This document shows, in pieces, positions 12,537 to 24,098 of a stretch of 64,000 nucleotides of DNA. The position numbers and the translations under genes were made by a program. This DNA is from Phallus indusiatus (lineage: Eukaryota > Basidiomycota > Agaricomycetes > Phallales > Phallaceae): contig JAQFWX010000004.1 in the NCBI GenBank assembly GCA_027605045.1, positions 3,172,683-3,236,682 of the forward strand, in the 5' to 3' direction. The first letter of the stretch is position 1. Each line of letters opens with the position of its first letter. The notes under the pieces are model-generated. The model was not told the DNA's origin. It saw only the letters and a program-made list of their open reading frames with translations, and did no database searches.

Positions 12537-13441
12537 TCAATGTGAGGATATCAATATAACAAAAAGCATACAGTAATTGGCTGCGTATGGGACAGTAATC
12601 GTAAGTGGAGTTGAACCTTTTGTGCACTGAAGTACAGTTTAATGAGTTTTGAAGGAATTCGTAAAGAACGTGATAAAGAAATTAGACATACCGACGCCGG
12701 TGGTTGACCCCCCAGAGTGAGGAATCTGTAAGCCGTGGAAGCAAATTGACCATCACAGGGTATCGCAGTTAGATGAATCCAGTCAATGTTGTTTGCAGGA
12801 TCGACGGGAGATGGAACACTATCACTTTTGTTCATAATCACGAAACCCTCAGGGTCACCCTTTGCAGCGCCCGAACGGAAGTCAAATAGGGGAGATATCG
12901 TGTTCGGTGGCGTGCCGGATGCATTAGCAACAAGATAGTAGTCCCCAGAAAACGGAAATGATTTCAACTCGTTGAGTTTAACTTCAACAGGAGTAGTTGA
13001 GTCGTATACTGTGGTTATATTGAATTCGGGCGATAGGAAGCTAGCTATGAAGCTTAAGGCGCAAGAAGCATCGACAAGCTTGGCAACTGAACCAATGGAC
13101 CTGGTAAGAAAAAGTTAATTAGTGCGGTGTTGTCGGAAATGATCGTACGTATATGTTCCGGAATCGTTGCAGGTATAGTTTTGGGTACCATAACCGAGCT
13201 AATGAAGGAACAGATATGCTCGTTAGTAGTCGCTGATACAATAACCCTATGAGATACATACTACAACAGAAACAAGTTTGGAATTAGCAGGTGGGGGAGG
13301 GAGACCAGCTGTGGTAATAGCCTCAATTGAGACATTTGACAGATTGCAGTTGCTTCCCAAGTTGGTTAACAAAGGTGTAGCAAGACTGATGGAAGTGTAG
13401 CCGAGAATGGAGGCGAGCAAAGCGAGTCTGAGGGAAGACAT
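12537..13441 (-). CDS. Secreted DUF3455 family protein
   Basis: Four exons: 13441-13262, 13198-13149, 13100-12692, 12626-12537; 242 residues with all phases consistent. The N-terminus (MSSLRLALLASILGYTSISLA) is a typical signal peptide. Family landmarks in order are LPPPP, LGYGTQNYTCNDSGTYTS, AKLVDASC, SPLFDFR, PANNIDWIHLTA, YRFLTLGGQPPAS, CTKGS and a C-terminal VPYAANY. These match fungal DUF3455 proteins, which are extracellular and functionally uncharacterised (sometimes misnamed malate dehydrogenase in databases). The two short introns and the 50-nt second exon keep the conserved motifs contiguous, which supports the splicing. The C-terminus is a little longer and more hydrophobic than the family ending I expect (usually near WFYG). 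Confidence 0.88.
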
Positions 13442-15425
13442 GTCTTCTGTGCGGAGATTATTAGCTGAGGATATCACCAGAGATGTCGAAAATCGCATCA
13501 AGCGATTTTTTTATATAGGACCAGCACCTTTTCACGTTCACCAAACGGATGCCTTTCACTGACCCAGCATTGAATATTGGTTGAAAGGGGTTAAAGTGTT
13601 CCGAGAGTTTGCAGCAGCGGACGTTGACGGATTTACACAAATGATATCAGCTGGACCTGCCTATGCATTATTGACGTGTTATAACGGCGCAACTGATACA
13701 TATACAAAATGTGTGTACTCACTAACCTGCGTTGCTTCCCGCGTTTTAATATACTCGGTCGTCTAGTATCCAATATATACACGATACTAAATTTTCATCA
13801 AAATCTATCATAGAACGTTTGTGAGTTTTACGGGGGTTGGAGATATTATATACCCTTTTGGAAAGTCTAGTGCAGGGTAATGAGGCCCCATCACGGAACA
13901 TTCATATTTAGGTATATTCGTTGTCCGTCTCTCTCACTCGTTTTGTATCTTGTAGTAGTTCACCGTCCTGAGATGCTTATCAGCTTGAAAATTTGATACA
14001 AAATCACCATTTGAGCTTACAGCGTTCTTTCATATTCTGTGCATCATCGTTTGATCGACGAATAACTTGGGACCCAAAGCAGAGGAAGTAAACTCATTGG
14101 TACCGATACTATTTTGTGACTGATGAAGTTATTCCTCTAGGTGGATTGTTCATCTACAAACCGATTCTGTTTTTGACTTTTATCCATATGTAGCGACAGC
14201 CGTGTTGAAATGTGTCGTTTGCTAAAAATAACGCAAAGACCACTTCATTGACAACATGCCTTGTGATGGGGGACTCAGCACGCACCGAAACGAATCGCGC
14301 TGAGCTGGACAGTTGGACAGTTGCATAGCTGCGCAGCGAGAGATGCCGAGACACATAGCTTTGTAAAGAAAACACCCATCTCTTGAGCAGTAACGGGAAC
14401 AATGTGTGGACTCCAATAAGACGCAAGACTCCGTCCCTAGGGTAATAACTCAGACGACCACCCTAGAACCCACTCCGAAGTGATCCTGATACGTCGCGAA
14501 ATGTCACGGACTGACGTTGAACCTTTTGATCAAGCCCTCCAGGTTCTATTTTTTTTTTCATCAGTTTCGTTGTCACATCATAAGTATTAAAGTAGAAGGA
14601 AAGTGAGCATACTTACGTATCTCTTGAAACTACCGTCGCCGCGGTCATTAAGACTACGTAGACAATAGGAGGGAAGGAACCGCTTCAGCTGGGATTTTGA
14701 TACCAGAAGCTTCAAAAAGGTGGTGCGGTTTTTGTACTTGACACAACGAGCATCTAAATCAGACTCGGTTCAAATGACAGTTGAAATTCATTACCTCTCT
14801 CAACGCAAAGCGGTCTTGAAGACAAATGTCCGTTTAATTAACCGTGAACCGACGTCGACAGGGCCGTATGATGATTTGAACACCTTCAAACCACATTTCG
14901 TGCAGGGGTTGATCGACAATATTCTCGGGTCGGGACCGTTCCGTCGGCCGTCTTCGGTCGCAGTCCAGTCTTACACGCATCTATCCTTCATTTCCTCTTT
15001 TAGACACGGCAACAATGTGACTCTGAGTATATTCCAGTCATAAATGTACAAGCTGAGGCCTTCTTATTCTCGCTGTGAATACCCGACAAAAGCTTTTTTT
15101 ATCGAATTGGGAAGTCAACAACCAGTCATCCAGATAGACCTCAAGACTCAAGTTCCTATGAGAATTATAAATCAACGGCTAACATATGAAAGCACTTAGC
15201 AGACAGGACTGTCGGGGCGATGACGAAAGGATGGTTCGGATTGATCCCGTTTGTGACATCGCGTGACATCGCGTCCTTCCCCTGTTTTTCCATGTTCAGG
15301 TCATCTTTAAAGTATTGCCTTCGTTTAATATAAGTAAGTTTTATCTTATTTCGAGTTTCAAATGTTTATACGAATTTGGTAGATTATCACATCCACATTT
15401 GTATGATTCAATCACGGATACAACC
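13442..15425. other. Long stretch without a supported gene
   Basis: About 2 kb. A 107-residue frame at 14720-15043 (+) has no recognisable motif and is probably chance or a degraded exon. Near 15244-15272 there is a short direct repeat of GTGACATCGC. No RNA gene or mobile element was recognised. Confidence 0.4.
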
Positions 15426-16574
15426 ATGTCGCTCATTTTCCTGACCGCCGCACGTCAACCCGGTTACATGAGTAGTTCTTACGGTAAGAGAAAGAGTGCG
15501 AACATATTCTACGACTCTGAGAATTGCAATAGCCACGCAATACTCTCAATTTAATTCCTATGATGTCGATACCCCAGTATCCTCAGATCCAGATCCTTCT
15601 CTTTCTGTTACGACCTCTGATGTACCTCAAGCGCCACCCCCTACCACGGATTCGACGGATGCGACTGACAGCATCGCCGCCGCCACTCCTATGATAAGCC
15701 CTAACACGAAAACAGCTTCAGACACAGCTGCATCTTCTGCCAGGGTTCGCTATATTGTCATCGGGGTATTAACTTTCGTCGCCATAATAATCTTACTATC
15801 CGTACTTGTCAGAAGAACTTGTCAAAAAGACCGACGTCGCAGACTTACTATCAGACTAGTTCGAAAGCGGTCTGACTCCAGTATGCAGATTCAACGAGGG
15901 ACTGCCTCTTCCTCGTCTTTTTGCATTGGGGATAAATCACCCGAAGATCGCTTAAAGTTGAATGCATATGCGACAAGAAACGAACGCGGAGTAAGCTGTG
16001 CGCCTTCTGCTGGACTTGCTGGGATTGGGACCACTAAATCGACGCATGATTTTCGATATAACACTCAACCGCAACAACCACAACCATCAATTCAGAACAC
16101 TGATGAAAATAATCCGAAACCCGTGTGTGTTTTTTTTCTCCGTTTCTTTACTTGATCTGATTCACATCATGCAGAATTTTGATACCCCTTATGGAACCTC
16201 TACACGCGTGCTAAAACAATGGCAAGGGATGACAGCGCCTCTCACTTTTAATCACCTCACCCCAGATTTCAACGCCGAGAAAAACAAAGTCAAGAAATTA
16301 GATAGTCGACAAGGGAAGGAGGTACGTGATCACATCAATCACAGCTAGTTTTCAAGTCAACGAATATCGTGGGTTTTGCTAGAATTTGTGCAGATCCGAT
16401 GCTAGAAGTGATACGAAACGGAACAGCACCGCTTTTATGAAATGTCGGGCAGGTCCGCTCGTAACGGTGCATAATGGCCCAATAGAAAGGATTCCATGTG
16501 TTAATCCCGTTACCATGCCGCCTAGAGTATTCACGAGCTCTGAAAAAGAATGGATGCGTGGTATAGCATTTTAG
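15426..16574 (+). CDS. Ser/Thr-rich single-pass membrane protein
   Basis: Proposed exons: 15426 to about 15484 (TACG|gtaaga), then after GCAATAG at about 15534 to about 16121 (AAACCC|gtgtgt), then after ATGCAG to about 16320 (AAGGAG|gtacgt), then after TTGCTAG at about 16381 to the stop at 16574. The protein begins MSLIFLTAARQPGYMSSSY, then a Pro/Ser/Thr-rich segment, a hydrophobic helix near 15745-15805 (YIVIGVLTFVAIIILLSVLV), an Arg/Lys-rich stop-transfer (RRTCQKDRRRR) and a cytoplasmic tail of about 250 residues. The layout of low-complexity linker, helix, basic patch and tail resembles the C-terminal half of the MTFLNF family at 28-64 kb. An N-terminal domain may lie in unrecognised upstream exons or be lost. 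Function unknown. Confidence 0.55.
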
Positions 16575-18294
16575 GATGTCATAATTTTGTATGTTCATCA
16601 ACAGCTGTTGTGTAGATTTGTGTAGCATCGCTCTGGATGGTCTTATATAATGGTTTGAAGGGTTTCCATATCAAAAGATTTGCGGCTGCGGAAAATGAAG
16701 CCTTTCTATTTCATCCAAACTCAGACCATACGACAAAACGGTATCCGAAGTTCACAAATCGATGAGATAGTTGAAATGAATGAGAAAACATAAACTATTC
16801 GATAATTGAGTGAGTCATCGATGTCGCCGCTATTGTTGTTGATTTCAGTGCTGCGGGTAATCCTCCACCGTAGTTGCCACTTTTGGTGTGATCTACTTAA
16901 CAAAGCAAAGGTATTGTGGCTTCTCGGTACCGAAGATGGCATGGCATGTTGCGACCTACTATACTGTCTATGCTCCGAACTTCGAAGGGACTGGAGAACT
17001 ATCGATGACATAAAATGATAGGTAATGACATTGTTTTTGATCTTCAACTTGGATAGGTAAGCGAAATACGATGCATCACGCAGATAACATCTTTGTAATG
17101 AAAATTCATCCCTATCAACAGTTTTTATGGTTTGTGACTAATGAATCATGATTATTTTCGCGACTCTTCAACTTATTACTACTTTGACAAAGCCTCAAAT
17201 ATTGTGCTGTAGCATATCTCAGTTATATCCTATGGTTGACTCTTAAGATTCTGGGCGTAAGGCATACTCTTACCGTACTCTTACTATCGATTCAAGTGCC
17301 GCGTGGAATGGCTAACGGCTTCTGGCCTTAAGGCCGTGACCGTGACAATGTGATGGAGCTGCCTCGGCTGCATGCCGCGGTTCTCGTTTAACCTTTTTTC
17401 AACCTTTTTTCTTAACTTCACTCCTTTTTTCCACCTGACATCGTTCTACCCCGACAAACCTATAGCCTTGACCTCAGCCCTCTACGTAGCCTAGATTCAA
17501 CAATTGATACCCCACACTGCCGCGCCATGCGCCGTTCCCTTCAAAAGTTCCATAATGATGGCCCTTCAACCGGTCATCAACGGATCGGTCCAACCTCCGA
17601 CGGGCCGGCTATGTAGTCATCTCTCTGTCCCAAGTACTTGATAGTTAGAAAAATCCTGGTGTAAGTATGAACTATCGTATATTTACATAAAGGAAGTCGG
17701 ATAACTATGATTCAGCAGGTTCCAAGTAGCCAATCTGCACCCTGTGAGAGAGGTCACTGTCCTACGTAGGTCCATTCCAAGTCAATCACATACAGCATCT
17801 TTTTTCGCGCTGGTGTCCCTCCCACATGTGGACATTACACCCTGCTCCCTCGTTTACATGGATAACGTATTTGCTCCAGCTACCTGGGATGATAACAATT
17901 CCGTGAGAATCAACATACCTGAAGAGAAGGGACATCCGGGTCATCGCTCTATAACTGAACTGGAAATGGACGTAGTTCCCATTGTTGGTAGATCCAGGCG
18001 ACTGATGTTACCTATCGTATCCCTACTTCATCGTCTGGCTCAGGGCTTTTTTATTTAGGAGCATCACACGGAAAACAAAGCCCTGAGTGTCCTGCGGTAT
18101 AGAGAAGCTCTATGTTCTCATAACTCCCTAAGGCGCGATGTCAATTTTCAACTAGCGACATGTATATACACTCAAGCTCATGCAACGAAAAGGTATTTAA
18201 TCTACATCCAATAACCCCCTCCAGCCCCCATCTTCACCATCCAGTTCAACTATCCTACTTTTCGAAACATCAGATTCTCCTAATCTCGACTCAA
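16575..18294. other. Long stretch without a supported gene
   Basis: About 1.7 kb. The frame at 17744-18058 (+) has no known motif. The bases before 18295 would hold the promoter of the micro-exon gene. Nothing else is recognised. Confidence 0.4.
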
Positions 18295-19050
18295 ATGCAA
18301 TTCACTACTAGAGTTTCGTTTCTCGCTGCTTTTCTCTTCATAATGTCGGTCTCTGTTACCGCTCACCCAGGTGATTTTTTCCCCGTTCTGATCCTGTAAT
18401 GCCTTCTTGATGAATTCATCATTCCTTTTCATAGTTCCTCAAAACGGTGAGTAATTGAGGCTGATCGTGCTCAGTCACGTTCTTACCGTTCGTTCATGTC
18501 TCACATCCTATTTCAAGACCTTTCATTCGACTCATATGGTATTTTCTCTCGTTTCAACGACTGCCTCTATTTCTCATAATATGTTCTTAGTTTCTGGTTA
18601 CTATATCAAACGAAGTGAGTATACTGAAAAAATAAAGGATCTACCTTCTAAAAAGCACCTAGCTCCCTTTTTCTCAGATTTAAACAGTAAGTCCGAGATC
18701 CCTACAATAATCATTATATTAATCTAATCACCTGCCATTTAGCTGAAGTTGAGGGTAAGTGAAGCCATTGATTAGATGCGGGGCTCTAATCTCAAGTTTT
18801 TGTACTAAATGTTGTATACCAGCTACTTGTGAGTGTCAGGTTTCGTCCACTGATACCGGCTACTGATCACTTACTATGTAAAATATAGTTTTTGTAAGTG
18901 CTTGCCTTGTATTTACGACAGACAATCTAATGACAATTGTAGTAAGCACTCGTTACTGTTAATACCACTCCTGAACTTGTTGTCTCGTCGAATTACGTGG
19001 TTCCAGGTTTTCTGATTCCACGAAACATGTACGGTGACATACGTAAATAA
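18295..19050 (+). CDS. Putative small secreted protein built from micro-exons
   Basis: Exon 1 (18295-18370) encodes a clear signal peptide, MQFTTRVSFLAAFLFIMSVS, followed by VTAHP. It is followed by a chain of very short AG/GT-bounded segments: 18435-18446 (12 nt), 18518-18538 (21 nt, optional), 18591-18614 (24 nt), 18678-18686 (9 nt), 18743-18754 (12 nt) and 18823-18828 (6 nt). All are multiples of three, and all enter and leave in phase 1, so any can be skipped without a frameshift. Introns between them are 52-71 nt, normal for this genome. A last exon at 18947-19050 keeps the frame open and ends in TAA. A 5-nt AG/GT segment at 18889-18893 would instead give an immediate stop. The mature peptide is short, with one Lys-Arg (Kex2-like) site. 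No homologue is known to me; transcript data would decide the model. Confidence 0.5.
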
Positions 19051-19875
19051 TACCACTACAGTCATGTAACAATTATAAGACTTAATTATTCGGCTAGTCT
19101 CCTGATATTGTATAAATTATTGTTTTCTTTATGGCGAGTTTATGGTGAGTGTGTTCAATGACTCGGGTGCAGGGACCTGCCGCTTCCGAAGTCCTTGGGG
19201 CACCACCCTCGCCTTCATCTTAGACCATTTATGTGACGATAAATGTCGCGTGACGTCCTCGAAGCTTTATAATGAGGCGTTAGACTCGGGCCCACTTGAA
19301 GGAATACCACCACTACTAGATGGGTCGAGGGTGCATCCCAGTCAATAAGTACCCGCCACTTTCAGTCAAAGAATTTCAGAGTATCTCAGCCTTCAGCTTT
19401 TAAGAAACCAGAAGCAGAGCAAGGTCCGTAGTTTTCCTCCTCGCGATTTTGTTATATGCGCTTAAAATCCGCTCAGCAACGTCACAACGATGAAGCTTGA
19501 GACCTACTTGAGACGTAGACAGCGTCCGTGAGGATAGGCGATTCAGTCTTGACAACCTCATTTCAAGAGGAGCGAGAGAAATCTTCCACCACAGCTGATG
19601 TATCCTTATGTGTGTCATGATTCAGTCTCTAAATACTTCAAAAGCATCGCTAACTCTTCTTATAATAGTCCTTCGCCAGCGGAGCTAAATTATTGGGGTC
19701 GATTTTTGTCGCAAATCTGCACTCAACCATCTAATCGGCGGGAAGGTAATACATATTACTACATCTCTCTTTCATATCGCTGAAAGCCCACATTTTGTAA
19801 TGACTCCTTTATTTTAGAAAAACGCTGGAAAGAATCAGTTAATGAAATGTAACTTGGATCCTTATCAAAAATACT
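19051..19875. other. Stretch without a supported gene
   Basis: About 800 bases with only short unsupported frames on both strands (for example 19400-19618 minus). No motif, repeat or RNA gene recognised. Confidence 0.4.
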
Positions 19876-20484
19876 TTGTTTTCCTCATCACCAATGGAAT
19901 CAAAAGCCGCAACATTCCCTGAACCAAACACCTTCACGTGTAAAATTGGAAGTACAAAGGAGGTGGAATTAGTACGGAAAGAGTCTGTGGACATATATTC
20001 TGTCACCGACTTTCGGAACACTCCCCGATTCAGTTCGAACGTTTCATCAATGATCTGAGTTTCTGCTTCAGAGCCGAGACCCAGATCATTGATGACTTTA
20101 TTTCCTTATCATTAAATGGTCTTATGGATGTAACGGATTGCAAATCAAATTCGGTAAGTTTCATAACTAAATGCAACAAATTTAGTGATTATAGGGCTAC
20201 CAGATTCCGGAATGGGCCGTTATTTATGGAATAGGGTATGCAGGCAAGGGACTCCTTGTATATGCGTTTTCACCCGTGTTCTTGATTGGGATGAACGCAA
20301 CTTTCCAAAACAATGGGGGTTTGTTTCGCTCTTAGTCACCACATATTTTTTGAATGTCTTCACTGAAAGTGAAAGACGCAGAAGATTGGGTTTGATTCGG
20401 CTTCTTTTGATGGTCCAACAACATGCTTGCCGATTAAAAGATCATCTCAAAATTTCGGAATTCCCCGAGGAATTTTTGGACTAG
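19876..20484 (+). pseudogene. Remnant of the same unnamed family as 3.4-6.0 kb, frameshifted
   Basis: At 20195-20320 one frame reads GYQIPEWAVIYGIGYAGKGL and continues as a hydrophobic stretch, matching the PPWFMVFGIKYDTEKGIIVA segment of the 3.4-6.0 kb locus. Around the run of five G at about 20311-20315 the match moves to another frame, which continues WGFVSLLVTT and ends with ERRRRLGLIRLLLMVQQHAC. The first frame stops a few codons after the G run. An indel in that run is the simplest explanation, making this a pseudogene. An unrecognised intron is less likely because no fitting GT/AG pair is seen. A perfect 14-base inverted repeat lies inside the region at 20044-20095. Confidence 0.5.
20044..20095. 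repeat. Perfect 14-bp inverted repeat (hairpin)
   Basis: TCATCAATGATCTG at 20044-20057 is the exact reverse complement of 20082-20095, with a 24-base spacer. Each arm is itself partly palindromic (ATCATTGAT). It lies in the decayed gene at 19.9-20.5 kb; no function can be assigned. Confidence 0.8.
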
Positions 20485-21672
20485 GTCAGTAATACAATAT
20501 GGGAGAGTTTCTCGTATGCTCATTCCGCTGTTGGATTCGTATTAGTTGTGTAGGTACCGGACTTTCAACCATAGATAGTCGCACTGAGCGTAATGTAACT
20601 TGAAGCATCGTGCTGCAAACCTAAACCTGGTTACAAATGAGGTTCAAGTGCTTCCGAGTTCCGACGAGATCTGTGGATATGGTCTTGGTTACTTTCTCGC
20701 TTCATCGATTATGTATTGCCATGTGTCTGAATAAAAAAAACCGTTAAACAATAACAATTGGGTAAGAACGAACTAAAGCTTTGATTAAGAGTTACGCGAC
20801 CTGTACAGTGTAAATAATTGCATCAAACACTCATGCTCGAATAGTCACCCCTCAAAACTCAGGAGCTAGCAGAATCGGTCGACAATATCAGTGATGAAAG
20901 AAGCTCCCAAGCTTCCAGTCAAATTATTTCGAGAAGGCGCGGCACTGATGAGCGACTCGGATGGAAACACCCACCCCTTGTAATCATTGCACCCTGTGCC
21001 CGCATGTGCACTAGACGGAGGGGGTAACTGATATATATTCGCATATCTGTGAGATATTTGTAATACCGGAACACAAATATCACATCACCGGCCTAATTAG
21101 CAAAATTTCACATGCAAACGCACTGATTCGAGCTAGCACTGTGTGTACATATGTATGTAATGTACAAGCGAGCAGTGGCAGTGTCCTATAATAGCGCGCG
21201 TTACCCCCGCCTGAAATTAAGATTCGAGTCACTGCCCCTATTCCGATCGATTGATTTCAAGAAGGAAACAAAAAACATTCTCTTCTCACGATGATTAACC
21301 AGAAGTTTCCCGAATGTTGGAATTTTGTTTTGTTATGATGCGAGCGCGCATATGAGTATATACATATGTCAAATCTAGATACTAGTCCTCTACGCTGAGG
21401 TATATTGATGAGCCGAGAGTATAATGAAATGAGTCGGAAAAATATCTACTGTAAAGGAATGTACGACAGGTCTGGGTCCCACTGAGTTCTTACGCTCCCC
21501 TTGTAGCTGGTAGAGGAACGTAACAACCAGAGGGTAAAAGTAAGAATCCATATCCGAGCGAAGAGTTCAAAATAAGATGGTTTAAATAAGGGTTTATGAT
21601 ACAACAACAATGCAGAGAAAGATCTCTGATGATCAAAGTACGAAGTGAAAAGAAAGTTTGTTTGAGTCAAAG
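20485..21672. other. Intergenic stretch
   Basis: About 1.2 kb with no supported gene. The right end is the 3' flank of the leftward gene that starts at 22497. No repeat or RNA gene seen. Confidence 0.4.
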
Positions 21673-22497
21673 CTATTCAACGCCATGAACAGCTGCGTTA
21701 TGGCGACGTTTATTCTTTTTCTGGACAATGGTGAGTTGACATAGGTCATAGGGGCAAAGGTATGCCCTGCCACTCTGGACCCATGGATGTTTTTGAGGCT
21801 TTAACAGCCAAGAAGGGTCATTCCGCGGAATTTCGTCGTCATCGTAGCGAACAGGAGGCGGCACTAAAGTCGCCCCTCCTGTTGGTTCAGCAGGCGTACA
21901 CAGAGGCTGTGCCTCCTGTTGAAATGTCTGAAGCGATGAACCAACGATGAACTCGGAGTCGGAAAATTGTTGCTGGGTATCCATAGAATAATTCCGATCT
22001 AAAGGAATGTCAATAGGAAACATTCCTCCCTCTGGTATTGTCGTTATCCAAGAGGCATAATCATGCTGAAGGTAATCTCGTTGTGACTGTTCGAAAATGT
22101 CGTAGGATGACGTCGCCAAGGAAGCGATTTCGTTTGAAACGTTTTGGAAGTTCCATGAAGCGGAATGGGATATCTGAGGTTGTGGATCGATTTGCAATTG
22201 CGATTGCGGGTGAGGTTGAGAAGCGGAAGGGGTCTGAGAGTAGTAAGCAGTATAACCGTCCTGTAGCACGCCAGTATCATAAGTGTTCGCGGGATGGTTA
22301 GCAGAAGAGTCGGTGGCATTGAATGTTGTTGAATCAAATGCTTCTGAAGGTGACACTTCTATGGTTTGTAGGTAATATAGTTGGTTGTAAAATTCTTCAT
22401 TCGTCATTTCTTCGCGTGTATCGCTGTTCTCTTGATTGACGTCCCAGAGAACATCGGATAATTGGTGCGATGACGGTGGCGGTTGAGGGTAGGACAT
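21673..22497 (-). CDS. Hypothetical Gln/Ser-rich protein with one C-terminal zinc-finger-like motif
   Basis: Single uninterrupted frame of 274 residues starting MSYPQPPPSSHQLSDVLWDV at 22497. The reading frame extends further upstream to 22644, but the sequence there is basic and low in quality, so the downstream ATG was chosen. Most of the protein is low-complexity, rich in Gln, Ser, Thr and Pro, with Trp/Tyr scattered, as in activation domains. The last 25 residues contain CPYDLC followed by RRHNAAVH, a C-x4-C...H-x4-H arrangement that could be one degenerate C2H2 finger. A nuclear regulatory role is inference only; no family is recognised. Confidence 0.65.
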   Translation of the reverse strand: MSYPQPPPSSHQLSDVLWDVNQENSDTREEMTNEEFYNQLYYLQTIEVSPSEAFDSTTFNATDSSANHPANTYDTGVLQDGYTAYYSQTPSASQPHPQSQLQIDPQPQISHSASWNFQNVSNEIASLATSSYDIFEQSQRDYLQHDYASWITTIPEGGMFPIDIPLDRNYSMDTQQQFSDSEFIVGSSLQTFQQEAQPLCTPAEPTGGATLVPPPVRYDDDEIPRNDPSWLLKPQKHPWVQSGRAYLCPYDLCQLTIVQKKNKRRHNAAVHGVE

Positions 22498-24098
22498 TGT
22501 GGCTATGGATGAGGAGCGAAGGCTTTTTAAGTGTTTTGTGGCATCTGGCAGAAGAAGTGGACGAAGTTGAGTTTCCTTTTTTTGACAGACAAGAAAATTC
22601 TGGTTATGAACGAACCTTCTAAGCGAGAACCCGAAGCAATTCAAGGGCTTGAACAGACGCGTCCGTAGCTGTTCTGCGAATCAACGAATCACAACATATC
22701 AGAGTTTGTTAAAACGCAAAGCTTCGTCGCAACTAGCGTACCATTGCGTGTCCCTGATCGAGTAAAATGGAAAAGTGATTTTTGTTTCTACGTCAGTAGC
22801 GGTGATTTCTCTTTTTCTTTTCCGCCTCGCCACTGCCGCAGTGTAATTAGGAGACAAGTGGTGCGCGTGAAAGACGAAAATGGACAGGCTGTGCACGCCG
22901 CTTAATGAGAGGCTCAGACTGAAATTATTAATAAAATATTTCCGCATTTTTCGAACCAATGAGCCTCTTTACTGGAAAATAATTACCGTCATTAGGTCGT
23001 AAAAAGGACAAAAAGGAGTGGCAGACATAATGCACGGCATTTGAATGCCGTGTGATACAAGGGGGGATGAGATTGACCTTGACGCGTTGACGTGCGTTGT
23101 TGATTGGCTGGGAGCTTATTGCTGTACTTAAGCCCTGATCATAACTACAAATTAATCAGTAAGCAGCGAATCACGAACGACTCTCGTACCTTTGTCTCAC
23201 TTCGCTTAACTTCCACCACCAAGATTAGAAACTATCCCGAACTTGTGATTATTTAGCCTGACGATGCGATACTGTACTATTCCCAGGTTGAAAACAACAA
23301 AGTTTGCGTTGGTTTTAACCCAAAACTACCCAAAACTTAGTTTGAGTCATAGGAGAAATCAATGTAGTGGTGTTCTTGTCGAGCACATATGCATATGGCC
23401 GTCTTCTTTGACAGTGACTAGTGAGCGTTCACCGACACGGGACCGGCGATAGCATAGCTTTGGAAAAATTCTTCGAGTTCTCAATACCAGCAGCGAGAAT
23501 AAGGTCTAGTCCGCGCAATCCATCATGATTTGATTAACCACCGGCGGCAATTTCAGACGCAATCTAAAAAGCTCCACATCACGAGCGAATGCACGAATAA
23601 CCGAGTTTCGCACCTCAGTTCTTGATATTAAGAAAGGCACTGAGATCTCACATGCTTGAATCAAATATGGGCTGCATGCGCAGCGAAATTCGTTACAAAA
23701 GCTCATTAGTCGATAGTTTGAAAAATCAGACAAGTAACAGTTTTACAAAAAGTTTTCACCTAGAGATTCAATTGGCAAGACCTACAACCCCCCCTACAAC
23801 TACGCAATACCGAATTTCTTCAACGAGTTTTTGAGGTCCATTGAGGTCCTGAGAATCTCTTATCATAATCCAGTGCACTTGTCTAGAACCATGTGGGTAT
23901 AATTTAGAATAAGCATGAGTATTTGAACCTTGTTTCATCTCATACTTACCTGCAAGTGATTGAACTCGCGCAACCGGAGCGGGAGAGTTTCTTCCCTACG
24001 GCACCAGTTTAATGGTCCGTGCCCCGGCATCGGAAGTGAACGTTTGCCAGCTGACTCAGACAACTGACGTAACCGTTCATATCCCCAAACACCAAAGA
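22498..24098. other. Divergent intergenic region
   Basis: About 1.6 kb between the leftward Gln-rich protein gene and ISA2. It contains a short perfect hairpin at 23033-23052 (CACGGCATT, TG, AATGCCGTG). Frames at 23264-23452 and 23622-23834 carry no motif. No other structure seen. Confidence 0.45.

Noticed and set aside
14720..15043. 107-residue open frame on the plus strand
   Set aside because: No motif, no convincing splice partners and composition no different from surrounding non-coding DNA.
20185..20484. 99-residue frame as an independent gene
   Set aside because: Its second half continues the family similarity of a neighbouring frame, so it is part of a frameshifted remnant rather than a gene of its own.
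20620..20660. GGTTCAAG-like sequence considered as a tRNA T-arm
   Set aside because: No matching acceptor, D or anticodon arms could be found around it; similar checks at 21224, 25529 and 45969 also failed.
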